Notes: a model not told the origin generated them from the sequence alone. A stretch of 64,000 nucleotides of DNA from Apostichopus japonicus (GCF_037975245.1 NC_092566.1:14750501-14814500), one strand, 5' to 3'; shown: positions 26,001 through 39,602, counted from the first letter of the stretch. Numbers and translations are program-made.

Positions 26001-29000
26001 CATCAAGTTTAATCAATAATTTAATTAAGATATCCGTACTTCAACTATATGTCAATTCTAGCACGTAGGCTTGCAATATGGTATATTCTTTCTCCGTTAG
26101 GCTATCCCGTTATCATCATCATCATCACGACGATGTGTAGATGATGCGTCACTTAATACTGCCATGCTAAATCTCGTTGCAATTCGACATCTATTCTAGC
26201 ACTGATATGGTTTCTAAAGTCTAACATAAAATTTCCTTTTACTGAAAAAAAAGGCCAGATTGAAAGCAAAACGCTTCATTTGTCACGTTTACAACAAAAA
26301 TATTCTATTCCAGTATAACTTTCATGTATTACACCAAACAAAAAAAGACCCACTCATAGGCCTCGATGAACTTCGGATTTTGTAGGCTTACGTTAATATG
26401 ACGAATGCCTTCACCGTGGACCATTTGTCACTGCCTAAAATTCAGAATAGCTCTATGCATTATAGAAAGAAAAAATACTTTATAGCCCTTGAAGTGTAAA
26501 AGTGTGATCGTTATTACGAAGGTCTTGTTTAAAAACAAGAGGGAGAAGCGACATATGATCAAGAATATATTACGATATATCATTCTGTCTGCTTTATATT
26601 CTCTTTTGGCTAATGGGTCCTCAAGGGTAATGTTAAATACTTGAGTCTACTATCCATATCGAGGTTTCTTTTCGTCTGACTTCTTACACGTCATATTTTG
26701 CTTAATTATATATTAGGGCAGACAGGATTTTTATTTTATTTTAAACGTGTCACCCTGTAACCATGTGAACAAACGTATAATCAAATTAGCAAGTGAAATT
26801 AAAAAAGCAGGTCTTAACGTATTCAGGTGTGCATTCATTCTCTTTCGTATCAGTATTTGATCTTTGCTCTATAGCACAAGGAAAAAAGTATATATCTGGA
26901 GCCCGTTTGAAATATTGCGACCACAGTAAATGTCAGTCGACGCACTATAATATAGAACAAATAGATGCACGTCTCACCCAGACGAACAAGAAACGACTTA
27001 TGAAGTAACAGTGATTACTTCCACATATCCGTATTAACCGCTGAATGGGAGGAAACATCCACTTTACACATTTCTTTGAAGAAAAACATAACAAATAATT
27101 ATTAAGGTTCCGTGTATTATAAGTGAAATTAAAACCGTCCAAGGTATGAGGATCAGATGATAAATTGTTAATCTTGTTAAAGTCGAAATTGTCTATGTTT
27201 TTATTATAATTATGCAATTGTAAACAGAAGGGTTGGTTTTTGGGTAAAGGGATGGGGTAACAATTACTTTAAACTTCATATCAATGAATTTGGAAAAGGA
27301 GAAACTACAGAAACGGATTTTCTTTGTCATAATGCAACAAATTTATTAGAACTAAAGGTACAACCTATGAACACTTCATGAGAAAGTCGGAACATACATA
27401 GCATCTCATATCTTTACACAAGAAACACGGAATACAGACGTAACAGACCCACAAAATTGTCAGTTACTCAATTACTGCTGAATTCAAGGGCAGCTTTCCA
27501 AACTCTAGCATTTTCATCGTCACCGAGTAAATTATTCGTGAAAAGGAATATATGTGGAATATTTTCTTAGTAATATATTTCCCTATAAGTTTATTTGCCC
27601 GTTAATATTAAATATTCTTCGGTGTATTTTGTGTTGGTTAACTTCAAGGTTTCATCCTTTTTTTTTTCTATTTTTTTTCTTCCACGACAAATATTAACTG
27701 AAAATATTTTCATATATATTTGATATTCTGATATTAAGTTAAATGTTTAAAACAAATAACGGTTCTCATTTTCTATGGGGTTTGAATAAAGTCAGATAAC
27801 ACCTTCGTTTTTGTGATTGCGTATATCTTTATATGTTTATACTCTTTTACTGTTCCATCACCACGCGTCCCAATAACAGACAGCTTATAGCAAATCAGTA
27901 AAAAAGCGATGAAGTTATGACATCATCAGCATCATCATCAGCATCACATCTGTATGACGTCATATTCCTATTCGATGAAGGTGTCTCTTAAAGGCCGTAA
28001 CTTAAGCAGGTATTAAGAGCAGCTAGGAAATTGAAATATTTGACAAATTTGGCATTTTGCTTTTGTCGCAATGAGCCTGTTTTGCGGTAGAGTTTCATTA
28101 CAATTATTAGAACTATCGGACGTACGTAGGATTAGACAGTGGTAGTTATAGACAGTGTTGAAAACCTCTCAAATGTCAAAACGCGATAGATGTGTATATA
28201 TATATATATGCATATATGATATTTTCTCATGTTACTTTTAGTATTCGAAAACTTCAATAAGTTATCCTTTCTTTCTTTAATAATAACAGTTTGATACATA
28301 TCTTATGTTTATATTTTCCCCTCTTGTGTAAGAGTACCGTATATCTCTAAAGGAGTTTCTTGTTTTTTTTTTTTTTTTTTTGCTAATTGGAGATACACTT
28401 GTTTACTAGGAAATATTAATGAAATTATTCCAATATCGGTATACGGTATAAATGCAAATTGTATTTGAGAATAAAGAGGCTAGAGGCTGATAAAGTTGTA
28501 TATATGTACATACTAAAGGGATGGTGTAACATACACGTTGACTTGAAATTAGTTCACACGAGTATACCGTACTAAAACATGAATCAAAAATTAAATTGAA
28601 ATGATTAAAAATAATTTCAGTGAGCGGTCAATTAAAAACAGATTTATGTAAAGGCAAGTCAGTTAAACAGAAAGGTCATTACTTGTTGGTGGGATTTATC
28701 TCAAGGTACTTAATTAATGCATTATGGTCCGATGTAGTTGTTAATTACAGCTAATAAATGTCCTGTGTTTCGAGCTATGAATTAAAAAAATATAGTGATC
28801 TGGAGATAAATTGTGAGGCTTTTTGTCTTTACTTTTTTATATACAAATGTCATTTAAGCATATAGTTAAAATCATGTTATATCAAACTTGCTGAGAAAAT
28901 ATGTATTTCAAAGCGATGGGTATACATAAATATCACGTGGTTGGTGAGGATCTTCTCTTGCAAGGCTTAGGTTTTATATGCATCTTTCGTGTTCTTTTGA

Positions 29001-31772
29001 TGCAAATATTTTAATGCCCTTCAATAATGGCCTTTAATCAATGTCCTTTCAATAACTGTTATAGACAAGCCAATCCGAGACGCGTATTTTTTTACTTTGA
29101 AAGAAAATGTGTTGTCTTAATGCTCATGCAGTTGTTCTCCTTTCAGCGCTAGTACCAAGTGTGAGAACATATACGGAAACAGATTTATCAAGCATCTGGC
29201 AACGAATGTTAATTTATGCTGCACGTTTTCTTGTTTTCACTTACTTCACCCTCACCCTTTGTCTTACCCAGAATAATAAACTTGGGTAAGGTTAATGTTA
29301 AGAGTTTGCGAGATCTGTTTAAACTAAAACAAGAATATCTGTGCAATATCTTATCATTTATTCTGCCCAAACTATACATGGAAAGAACCTATTGCTTATA
29401 TGACACACACCAAAGAAATCATCAACTATTTATCATCTTGATGTATAGGCCTGTTAGCCTAACGTAGTGATCTATATTATTCTCAATATTCGGCTTTGGA
29501 AATTGAAAAGCCACCGGTCATTTCACAGCAGGTGTTTTTTTTTCTATATCTCTCATACACTGTGATAACTTCTAAATATGTTAACTTCAATCTCAAATCC
29601 TCATTTCTGTTTAAAATTTCTTAGCATCCGAATACAATGTCATCTACATACTTTATCTGCTGTCTGTGATATGCGTTTTGTGCACATATGAAAGTGATTT
29701 TAAGTTAACACTTCCGTCAAACCTAATTAGTTTCTGATAATTGGAAATGGTATATTCAGTTGATATAGCAAATGCTTTTATGTTAAGACTTCATCCTCAT
29801 CAATAATAAAGACAACAGAGTTCGCGATATCGTCATTTAGCAAATTTGTGAAATAATAACTTATACTCAAGGCAATAATCAACAGCTGAAACACATTAGT
29901 GACCATATTTTCAATAAAAATTATCTGAGAATTATAATATGCCCCTACACCGATGACGCCAAACCCCCCAGTTCGTATCTGTTTATTAATTACTTTATAA
30001 CGTCTAACAACCGTCGACGAATAACATTTCTTTAAATTTATTGTAAACTTACTGGGCATTATTTAACAAAACAAACTTATTTCCCGAAAGAAGCTCAGGG
30101 CATGAAAAGAACTACCGTATTTATAATCGGGTCATATCAGCATATATAAAAATTCATGTTTATCCATAGTTTAGTCCTTTACAATAATTTTTCAGACTAA
30201 AGCACAAGAGAAAAACCGTTAACTCTCGTGACGATTATAGCATGAAATGTATCACGTGATCTCGTTAAGAAATTTTATTATTATTTAACGGTAATCAATT
30301 TTTCTTTTTCGTCAGCTTCGACAAAGACCACGGAGGCGTAAGAAAGGTAGCTGTTTTCTTTTTATCAATAAATCGATCAGTTTTGGCGTCGCTTTCACTG
30401 ATATTCAAACAATTTTTTGGTAGCATTTTTTTTCACTTTCAAACAAGCTAACATGAACAATGTAATTGAATACTACAGTTTTCTGCAGCATCTTAAAACG
30501 CAACGATAACTACGGAAGGACAGGTTCCCATCGCTTCTAGCAAAATATTGCTTTCTTTCTTTTACCGTCTTTAATTTTAAGTTTAATAAACTGTCTGTGA
30601 TATTTTGTTTCTGTTAAAATGATAATATATCATTATTGCATATTTAACTACACCATGCATTCATCATCCTAGGGTTGGTCAAGTTTCTAAGTTTAAAGTG
30701 CCTATTGTTGTCTATGTGTAAGCTTAACTTACTTATGCCTTAAGGATAAACGCATTGTCTGATCCAAAATAACCGTACAAAGCGTACTCTGGTCCTTTTA
30801 CCAATTACCCTACATCTAAATCCAAATTATTTCTATATATTCCTTAATTTAGACACGTGTTTGTGTCTCTTCTTTCTTTTTCTGCAACCGATACAAGATG
30901 TCACAAAAAAAACAGAACAAAGAAATATAGTTAAAAAATGTGATATCTTACCTCGATGGGAAATCTCTCTAAGATGTTTTTTCCTGAACTATATTTTGTT
31001 GTCTTACTTCCTCCGTTTTTGTGTTTTACTCTTATTCATTCACCGATCGTGATTTATTCCGGAAACCGAGTCTGTGTCTCAAAAACTTCCTCGCGATCCT
31101 GAGGCAACGTTCTCTGTACTGAGAGTCAATCCGAACTGAACGCGAACAAACATGTCCTCAGTCAGGGAGTTAATACTCTCACTACATCCGAAGTCAGTTT
31201 CTCGTCTTATCGATTAGTTAGTGCACTGAGAGAGAGAGAGAAAAAAGTTAATAAACGCAGTCTGAGATTGCGCACTTGCGCTATCACTCTATAGCCAATC
31301 AGCTCGTAGATGACAAAAAAAAATCGTCCTTTATAATATAACGTCGCGAAAGACTGGCATTGATGAATTCAATAAACGAACTGGATTATGCTGAAGCAAT
31401 TTACGTCCGTCCGTTAAAATCCCTGGGAGAGTTTGATGTTTAACTGCAATTGGCAAAGTTAATTTAAAAGTAAAAAAAAAAAATCTTTTATGTAATAATA
31501 ATAAGGAAACTTCCGATGATATGAAACTGATCGGGCGAATCAACCTTTTCCTCTATTTTACAGTTTTGTTTTTTTGTAAAGATGATTTCTCAGGAATTGA
31601 TATTTTTCCTGTTTTAGTCGAGAGCCACGATACGATTTTCACGACGTAATTTTAAGTAATACACGAACAGTCCTGTGATGAAGACCTCTCCACCATTGAA
31701 GCTTTGTAATACGTCACAAAAACCCGAATGAGGAATTACTAGGACTCGTGTCAGTCGGTTCTTCGTCATGAC

Positions 31773-31776
<4 letters not shown>
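23013..31776. other. Long unique stretch without a recognised gene
   Basis: About 8.8 kb with no exon, tRNA or mobile element that I can support. It holds (TA)n at 24604-24627 and near 28195, (CT)n near 25613, ATC-rich tracts near 26113 and 27925, an ~18-base T run near 28362, and TGACGTCA at about 23259, 23482 and 27955. The 93-codon minus frame at 29778-30059 has a hydrophobic segment (VFQLLIIALSISYYF) but no recognised family. 31050-31320 is slightly richer in CpG with an AGCCAATCAGC box at about 31293 and might be promoter-like. Confidence 0.4.

Positions 31777-31814
<38 letters not shown>
31777..31814. repeat. (TA)n microsatellite
   Basis: A pure (TA)19 tract. Confidence 0.9.
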
Positions 31815-31817
<3 letters not shown>

Positions 31818-32727
31818 CCAAATTTACGTTACATGCATTTTTGTACTCATTTTATTATACAGACCTAATTGATAAACAATTACCGTAGAAACACGGACTA
31901 CAGTAGTCCGCATTCCATCACTATGCACATATCCATGTGCAGCTGTACAGCATTCAAGTACAACATACGATTGATCTAACATGCCTGATGGAAACAGTAA
32001 GTTACCTATCATGTAGTATAAGTCTGGCTTAAAGGTATATTTCTTAGGTGGATGTTGATCGCTAAAAACAATGCTGGTCATTTCTTTGTTTCTGCTTCTT
32101 TTGCTGCAGTTATTGTTCAGACCACATCAACATATTATCTTCTATCTCAAAGCCAAGATTGTTTCCGTGAATTTATGTGGCAACTGCAGAGTAATGGTGT
32201 CGTCATGGCAATTCAGCCGAATTCGTTTTACATATTGGTTGAATGTATTTTGCTAGAGTTTCTAAATGTAGAGCAAAGCGACAGCTGAGCAAATAATCAC
32301 ATCACATTGTATCACGATTTAAGGAGATATCAACAATTAACCTCAAATAAGACAGGAACGATTCTGAAGACGATTTGCCGTTATAACATCACAGACCACC
32401 AAACTGGGATCCATTGCTTGGAATGTAGTATACATGATGATAGACACACTTATACAATGTTTGCAGTAGGGTCGAATAGAAACAAATAATCCCCAGCTAA
32501 ACAAACATTAGCGTTCCTTCAGTAAGTTTAAATTTCGTTAAAAGTCGATTTATTTTCATTTTGAAGTAATAAAATACCAAAATAGCCACACTGAAGTTTG
32601 CGATGCGTATGTGTGTTACACCCCACCCCTTCTGTTACAAATGATTATAAGTAATTATTAGTACAAGACAAGTATGAAGAGAAAGCATATCATATAGCAT
32701 ACCAAAGACATACCATAAATATATATA
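31815..32727. other. No recognised feature
   Basis: Several overlapping open frames of 60-85 codons occur on both strands (31824-32489), none with a recognisable domain. Probably non-coding. Confidence 0.4.
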
Positions 32728-32952
32728 AGGTATTGTTTGATACAGGTGACAAACGACTACAGTGGAATTACGACCTTCCTTACCGGTTTCGAACCTCTGG
32801 ACATACAATCAGCTTCCATAGCCTAGCGGTTAGGGTGTCCGCATATAAAGCGGGAGGCCCGGGTTCGAATCCCGGTGGAGACTGGAAGTTGTTTCACTGT
32901 TCTGGGTATTCCAACTCACTACGATTTTAATTATATATATATATATATATAT
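32728..32952 (+). mobile_element. tRNA-derived SINE with (TA)n 3' tail, copy 1
   Basis: The order is a ~80-bp leader, a tRNA-like cloverleaf (32812-32882), a short body with CACTGTTCTGG and CCAACTCACTACGATTTTAA, then TTATATATAT. Box A TAGCCTAGCGG (32819-32829) and box B GGTTCGAATCC (32862-32872) form an internal RNA polymerase III promoter. The same arrangement recurs at 48005-48211 on the other strand, leader included, so this is a dispersed family and not a single tRNA gene. The sequence starts to match the other copy near 32728. The (TA)n end appears to be part of the element. Confidence 0.85.
32812..32882 (+). other. tRNA-like cloverleaf in the SINE
   Basis: Acceptor GCTTCCA pairs with TGGAGAC except at the second pair, which is C/A; it also includes one T-G wobble. 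The D stem is GCCT/GGGT, the anticodon stem TCCGC/GCGGG with loop ATATAAA (formal anticodon ATA), and the T stem CCGGG/CCCGG with loop TTCGAAT. The other copies show TGGAGGC at the 3' side, so the ancestor probably paired perfectly. An AUA anticodon is not normal for an animal tRNA, so I call this tRNA-like and not a working tRNA gene. Confidence 0.75.
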
Positions 32953-33062
32953 CCGCATATAAAGCGGGAGGCCCGGGTTCGAATCCGGGTGGAGGCTGGC
33001 AGTTTTTTCACTCTTCTCGATTTTTCAACTCACTACAATTTCAATTATATATATATATATAT
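32953..33062 (+). mobile_element. Truncated tandem SINE copy 2
   Basis: Begins directly after the (TA)n tail of copy 1, inside the anticodon arm (CCGCATATAAAGCGGG). It repeats box B, the body and a (TA)n tail. The offset from copy 1 is 114 bp. A tandem duplication of the 3' half of copy 1 explains it better than a fresh insertion. Confidence 0.85.
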
Positions 33063-36000
33063 TCAATATATAAATACATACATTTAAGTAGTACACAAAT
33101 TATCTTTGGAGTTACTTACCGTTGTGTACGGTACCTCTCGTTGATGCTTACAATACTTGTTTTTCTTCTAGCACGAGGCATATTTTCAGGTTATTAGATT
33201 GGGAAGTTCGACACTTGAGAGAGCACTTGTCTGATTCTAGCATTCCTTTGCCGTGAGCTACATTGAAACATGGAGGGCACAGTGAAGAGACGTACGTAGG
33301 AGTACTACTAGTGGATATTGTTAGTGAGGTTCACTGCAGAACGTTGCAAGGTTCATCTGAAAAGAAATAGTTTAGTTGTATTCATAAAGATAAGGTATGC
33401 GAGCGAACTCGTTTTGTTATCCGTGCGTTACAATGCTGAGATATTACGCGGGGGATAAGAATAAGCCCACAGATACGACTTTAACTTAACGTGGTAGGCT
33501 TGGGCGTCGGTTGAAGGGGGTGCCACTCGGTCAATGCCAGCGCCACCGCCCCCCCCCCCCCCCCGTCCAACATTGACACGCCGACGGGGATTGAGTATTC
33601 ATGAATGCCCTCATCGTAGCCCATATGACAACATCTTCGAAGCTGTATAGGCGAGCTTTCCTTTATTTCACAGTGTACTTTGTACGGAATGTGACCAAAA
33701 ATAGAGCCTAGTCTTGAATAACTTGATCCACATCCACCCAGCACCTCCCCCTTCTCAGCCTTCTCAACCCCAGTCCCCTTACATCGAGACTGTTACCGTA
33801 TTCACGATGACGATTTTACGTCACGTGAGTATCACGATTCTCTTGGAAATGGGATAGATACTACGCGTAATATCCTGAGTAATCTCCTTGTGTACTGTTT
33901 ACACGTTATTATAATGTACGCCGCCTTCACGCCCTGTATACTTCTTTCAATGTCTCTTCGCATAAATATCTTTTCCTTCCCAGTATCCGAAACATGTCAA
34001 ATATTCGTCAGGACAAAATGAAACCTACCTTATTTACATTTAGCATAAAGAGTTACAATGGTAATTAGACAGGCAGAATGACTCGGATTACGTAATAGCT
34101 GACAGGCCTTTCACAACATATGTGAGACTTTTTGAGCGATGGACTTATAAGGAACCTCCACACAAAAGATCGTAACAATATCGATATACCTGTATGGTAG
34201 ACAAACCATGGTTGCTGGGCTATACTAAACTGGTTGAAACAATAAGAGCCCTATAGTAGTTGTGTGGGAGTGTATTAACTGGTTTGAAGTGTAGTTAAAT
34301 CAACCGGGTGTAGTGATATTGACATTAATATACCAAGGTACATCAGGTATATCAAAAACATATCAGCTTCTATTTTTAGAATTGTCCTGCAAGAAGGAAA
34401 CTCATGAGCATTTCCTATTGTATTGTTTTTAATTATTATCATTATTTTTTGAATTTATGAACCCTTGCATGAATAAAATATGAACTTCAATGTGGGCAAT
34501 TTGTAATATGATAAATGGGACTTACAGTAGTGTGTGTAATATGGCAAATGGTTCCAAAGTCACTCTAAATTATAGGGATATTATGAGTATTATAGTTTTT
34601 CAATGCCATATCCTCTACAGATGTCATTTTGATTGTGCAATAATAAAAACACTTTTCCTTTTCTTATGTCCAGAGTATTGCATGCTAAATTTTTGTAAAT
34701 ATAGTAACTTACCTCACTACTGTTATACCTGTCTCCTCCTACCTATGCACTCTTATCTATTTGGTGTATAAGTATATAAGTACTGTTAAGGAACCTAAGG
34801 GGTTGTTTACCCCAGGCCTATCTGCCAAATACTGTTTCCAGGTTATCTCCATAGGTTGCCAATTCTACCAAGCAAGTAGTTGAAATTGAAGTTAAATCAG
34901 AATTTTACCACCTCCCTCTGGATGTTCTAACCTTCCAAATTATTTTCAGAAGTAGTTGGATAAAGAAGTTGGATAAAGTTACCAGTTAAATCTCTCAGTG
35001 AAGGAAAAGACTGCAGTTGGCTGTAAATGCTCCTTGAAATTCGAACATGTGTGACCATTTTGTCTTTAACATTTGGCATCTGTTGGAAACAATACCGATG
35101 AGTTTTATAGATGGAAATACATGAATTTGGCATAAACTGAGTTAAATTCTCAATTTTGTGTACATGTCTAACATTGCATTACAGATATTCAATAAATATT
35201 GTCATCTTGTATACTTCCACCGCCCCCGCCCCATTCCTTCCTAAAGATGGCGTTAATTGAACAGTGTAACGTACAGTATAGGTGAGTCTCAAAGATCCAA
35301 TGACAGATCGCATCACGGGAGAGGGTGTGCCACGCTTGGGTTAACGACCTTTAACAAAGTGTAACATACAGTGATGTACAACTGCACGCAGCTAATGAGA
35401 TTTTTCAAAACTGAGCTTAACTGTATAGTTTTCCTTATTTCCTTCTTTTGAAAAGGCAGGGGGAGGCAGTAGCAGGGATCTGATTCTTAATCAGCTGAAT
35501 GTACAAAGTCCTCCCTCCCCCCCCCCCCCCCATTGAACCATTTCCCTCAGATTGACGATTCGAGATGGAAGGCATGTAACGCTCCCCTCCTCGACCCCCC
35601 CCCCCCAAAAAAAAAAAAAAAAAAAAATCTCATTTGCGCACGCCACTGATAAAAAAGACCACCGGAACTGATTGTTTTACATTTCATTCTTTGTAAAGTT
35701 TCCCTTCTAACGAAACAAGCCTTTTGACATGTAGCTAACCTATACAAAAATAAATTGTGACGTCTTCAACATCGGATTACGTGAGCAAAATACAGACTGA
35801 ACATTTTCTTGTTTGTCACAGTCTCGACTGTTTGTTTATACGAGTTAAATTTATACATATGCATATAATACCGGATGTAAATGGAAAATATCAAATAATT
35901 AATGAAAAGACAAAATGTGATTTGGCAAGAGTATTTGGAAGTTTTTTCGAGACGAAATTTAATTGAATTGGTTGTATAAATCTAACGTTTCAAATTTATT

Positions 36001-38887
36001 AAGGTTCTTCATAGTTTTTGTCTTTGTGACTGAGAAAAAGAAATTGAAATTAAAACCATTAATCTAAACCAAGGAGGTGATTTTTCCATGAACTTGCATG
36101 TTTTGAATCATCATAAATTGTTACTCTGAACATAAAAAAAAAACTGAGACAAAAGTGGTTATATTATTGCTTTCGTGCATTCACGATTCTTTCATCAAAG
36201 TTTATTAACTCAAACCTCGGCAGTTGGAACAAATTCGACTAAACCTTTGGATTGTTGAGCTTGGGAATTGCATGTCGAGAGATCTGACCACAAACATTCT
36301 TAACTTGTATTATCGAAGAATAGTTGCAAATAATCTAAACTTTTGAAAAAAAACTATCAACTGACAGCAAAAAACTTAAAGATTTTTATTTTCAAGTTGA
36401 GGTGAAACGTTTGCAGGACTGCTTGGGAAAGTGTCCCCTTCTACAGGGGCGAAACCGCCTTGATTGTTTTGGCTGGGGAGGGGGGTGAGGGGGGTAAGAT
36501 GATAAGTCGTTCAAGGTAGGAGTCTTGTAACAGGGGCATCCCATCCCTCTCTGAGAAATGTTTGGTAAAATGGAGGGTGCTAGTATACAAAATGTTGCTA
36601 TATGATGTAACTTTTGTTAAAAATGTTGAAGAATGTTTTCGACTGTTTATGTGTTGCCGCGTATATATTATACGCTTACGTTTATAACATTCTGTCTGCA
36701 AGTGTAGGGGTAAGGTGGAGGGGGGTACAACACGGAAGGAAAGTATACATGGTCGTTTCTATGGAACATTCAAAATCATTCATTCTTAAACCTGTCGTAC
36801 GGCTACTCGTTACCCGTGAATATGGTTTTGTAACATCCATCAATTTCATAAATATTAAAGATGATTTTCCCTTGTGTCAATCATACAAAAGAAACTTCAC
36901 AGCATATCAATTCGGTAAACATTGTTTTAAACTCGCAGTATCCTGACATTCAAAAAATAAATGTAACGCCATGTAATGCCATAATTTTACGAAAATCTAC
37001 AGATTGAGTATATTATTCGTAATATGCAATCGGGCTCATATATGACACAACTATTTAAATAAGAGTATTAAATAATCAAGTTAGAATCATCATATACTTA
37101 CTTTAATTAAAGTCATGAATATTTATATGCAATTTTCAAAATAACAGTGTATAATGTGGATGCAGCTACCCTTTTCGAATTCTGATCAATTGTTAATGTA
37201 CTACGATAGGTCTATATGAAATACCGCTCGAGGTTCACTTACAACTATATATAGCCTAGCGTTAATATATTTGACTCCATAACAAACGTTATTTGATTAA
37301 ACAAAAGTTGCACAATCAACGCGTTTTGTGTAATTGTTTCACAGTAACTACGCAAACAAGTCCAAATTAGCATAAGAATCAAGTGCGCAAAATATGCATA
37401 AGGGGAACGCAGTTTTGTCCATATATGTCGACTTAGTCCATCCGTACTGTGACTTGACACACATATTTTCCTAGCAATTACCCAAGTTATTCTTCGACAG
37501 TTTGGAACGCTAAAAGGGACAGAAATTCGATTCTGGCTTCACCTGGGCATAATTGGTACGGTTCAGCTTCTAACCGTATAGAACTTAATAGAAAAGAGTG
37601 GCAAAAAATATCCACAATAAAAAGACGCCGATAAATTAACATATTTTAATTCTTAAATCAGTTGATGGAGGTGAATGCAAGCTTTTCGTTCCATTCGTTG
37701 TATTTCTTTTCATAATGTTTTCGGGAAAACACCTAAAAAAAAAAACGTTACATACAAAAAAAAAATTAAGGAAAGTCTCGATGTGTGAATTGCTTAACCA
37801 TATTTTGACGTTAGCTAAAACTTAGTTTTTCTTAACCGCTTCGTTTACGTCACGTGACTTATGTGATTATGTATATTCCAACAGGTGAATATAATTAACA
37901 GAACGACGAGCAAAGTGATTATTTTAAATGAGATTTAGATCAAACTTAAGATGAAAAGGATACTGACATCACCTATATAGTCTATACAAGTGATACACGC
38001 GTGTAATTATATGGTAGAAGTAATTATATACTCTCCTTGTTTGGACATTAGGAGGAATTTTCTTCAATCAAATTATTTATCTATATTTTACAATGATTGA
38101 TAATAAGTCTAGGAAAGAGGAGTCAATATGAAAGTAGATTATATTTATTACATTGATGTCAATATAAATTCATGAATCGTGTGAAATTAATAAATAGAAA
38201 AAGTGTAAAATGATTTACATATATTTATTTATAATAAAAATGTAACACTGGATTGTTGTTAACACCAAATTTAAGGAAGAGGTGCTGAGTAACAAAAAAA
38301 TGGGCAAATGTTATTAAAGGAGTCTGATATTTACAAAATAATGTAATTAAACAGACCTGATAAGTAAGGGAACAGGTGGTGTAACATAGGGCCATTTAGG
38401 GGGCCAGGAAAAATATGGAGGGGTCATGTGGGAATATTTCAACAAATATTACAAATTTCCTCGTTTTAGTTATATTTTTGGTAAGTTTACATACATATAT
38501 GCAAATTAGGCCGCCATTTTTATTGGGGGTGGGGGAGAGGAAGACTTCACAATATTACAATTACTATTTCGTAAGTTTCGATAAGTAAAAAAAGTCTTTC
38601 AATGATTCCACTTTTTGCCAACGTTTATAACATCATCACAGCGTCATGTGGAACTTCGTTTGCTATAGTTTACCGATCTTGTCTTTGAACTAAGCATATA
38701 TGAATATATTGAATTTGGTTAATCTAACACCCCTCGTGTTCTTTATTTTTCACTCAATTATATAAATAAATTAGCGAAGGATTTAAAGAATCCCTTATGC
38801 CCAGACAATTGATCAGTTAAAGGTATCGGTATAGAGTAAAGGAAAGGACTAGATGTTATATGCTACCAACTCAAGTCTCATTTAGTC
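33063..38887. other. Unique sequence with poly-C tracts, no gene
   Basis: C runs occur at about 33549-33563, 35518-35530 and 35597-35607, the last followed by some 19 A. The minus frame 33481-33744 spans a C run and has no domain. The plus frames at 34490-34771 and 36614-36946 are unrecognised. The end of the A tract at about 35629-35648 (CGCACGCCACTG) resembles a hAT-type terminus, but no partner end with a target duplication was found. Confidence 0.4.
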
Positions 38888-39100
38888 ACCAACCTGAAGC
38901 TATCCCAGGATTCATCACAGGATTCCTGGGATGAATCCTGGGATGAATCCTGTGATGAATCTGAATCCTTGGATGAATCCTGCATGGGATGAATCCTGTG
39001 ATGAAACCTGGGATGAATCCTGTGATGAATCCTGGGATGAATCCTGGGATGAATCCTGGGATGAATCCTGGGATGAATCCTGGGATAGCTTCAGGTTGGT
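38888..39100. mobile_element. MITE with 29-bp TIRs and minisatellite core
   Basis: Left arm 38888-38916 (starting ACCAACCTGAAGCTATCCCA) and right arm 39072-39100 (ending GGTTGGT) are perfectly complementary over 29 bp. Both sides are flanked by ATTTAGTC (38880-38887 and 39101-39108), a perfect 8-bp target-site duplication. Between the arms lie about a dozen copies of the 12-bp unit GGATGAATCCTG, itself the inner end of the arm, so the core grew by tandem amplification of the arm sequence. An 8-bp duplication suits hAT-, P- or MuDR-type elements; the superfamily is not decided. Met-Asn-Pro-Gly-type frames through it are artefacts. Confidence 0.88.
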
Positions 39101-39108
39101 ATTTAGTC

Positions 39109-39531
39109 AAGTTATTGACATGGCCTACAACTGATGTTGGGCTCTTAAGTGTCGGTACTGGCTGCCATCACCTATACCTTTACGTATACTCTAAGACACA
39201 CAGATTAAGAAACTAGATAGAATGTTGAGTCATATATTATTTACCTTTACGGAAAATACTAAAAGTTATAAACGGTCTCTACACTGAAATTTCTTGACTC
39301 TTAACCTTCATTTCCTTCTTTTGTATTTTCATTTTTCTTTTCTAATTTCAAACTAGCATAATTAATTCAATCAAGGAGAGTTAAATATGAATATTGGTTT
39401 ATCGATTATTGCTAAAAGCGGAAGTAGGCTCAAAGGAAGTAGAACGCCGCAAAATTTCAATTTAGAGTTACACTTTTCTACTAAATGTGTACGAATTTTA
39501 AGCAGAAATTGATTGATATGTATTATATATG
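39109..39531. other. No recognised feature
   Basis: Unique AT-rich sequence following the MITE. Confidence 0.45.
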
Positions 39532-39545
39532 TTATATATGATATG

Positions 39546-39576
<31 letters not shown>

Positions 39577-39602
39577 ATTATATATATATATATATAATAT
39601 GA
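39532..39602. repeat. Interrupted (TA)n microsatellite
   Basis: TA tracts with GATATGATATA and ATAATTATA interruptions. Confidence 0.85.

Noticed and set aside
29778-30059. 93-codon minus frame with a hydrophobic segment
   Set aside because: No recognised family, AT-driven composition, no splice sites or promoter; kept only as a note.
32812-32882. A functional nuclear tRNA gene
   Set aside because: Formal anticodon AUA, an acceptor mismatch, and repeated copies with the same extra leader and tail show a SINE head.
35467-35648. hAT-type MITE (CAGTAGC...GCCACTG)
   Set aside because: Only seven terminal bases match imperfectly and the flanking octamers (GGGGGAGG, ATAAAAAA) show no duplication.
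38886-39216. Met-Asn-Pro-Gly and Phe-Ile-Pro-Gly repeat peptides on both strands
   Set aside because: They result from the 12-bp minisatellite inside the MITE; both strands are open because the unit is nearly palindromic.
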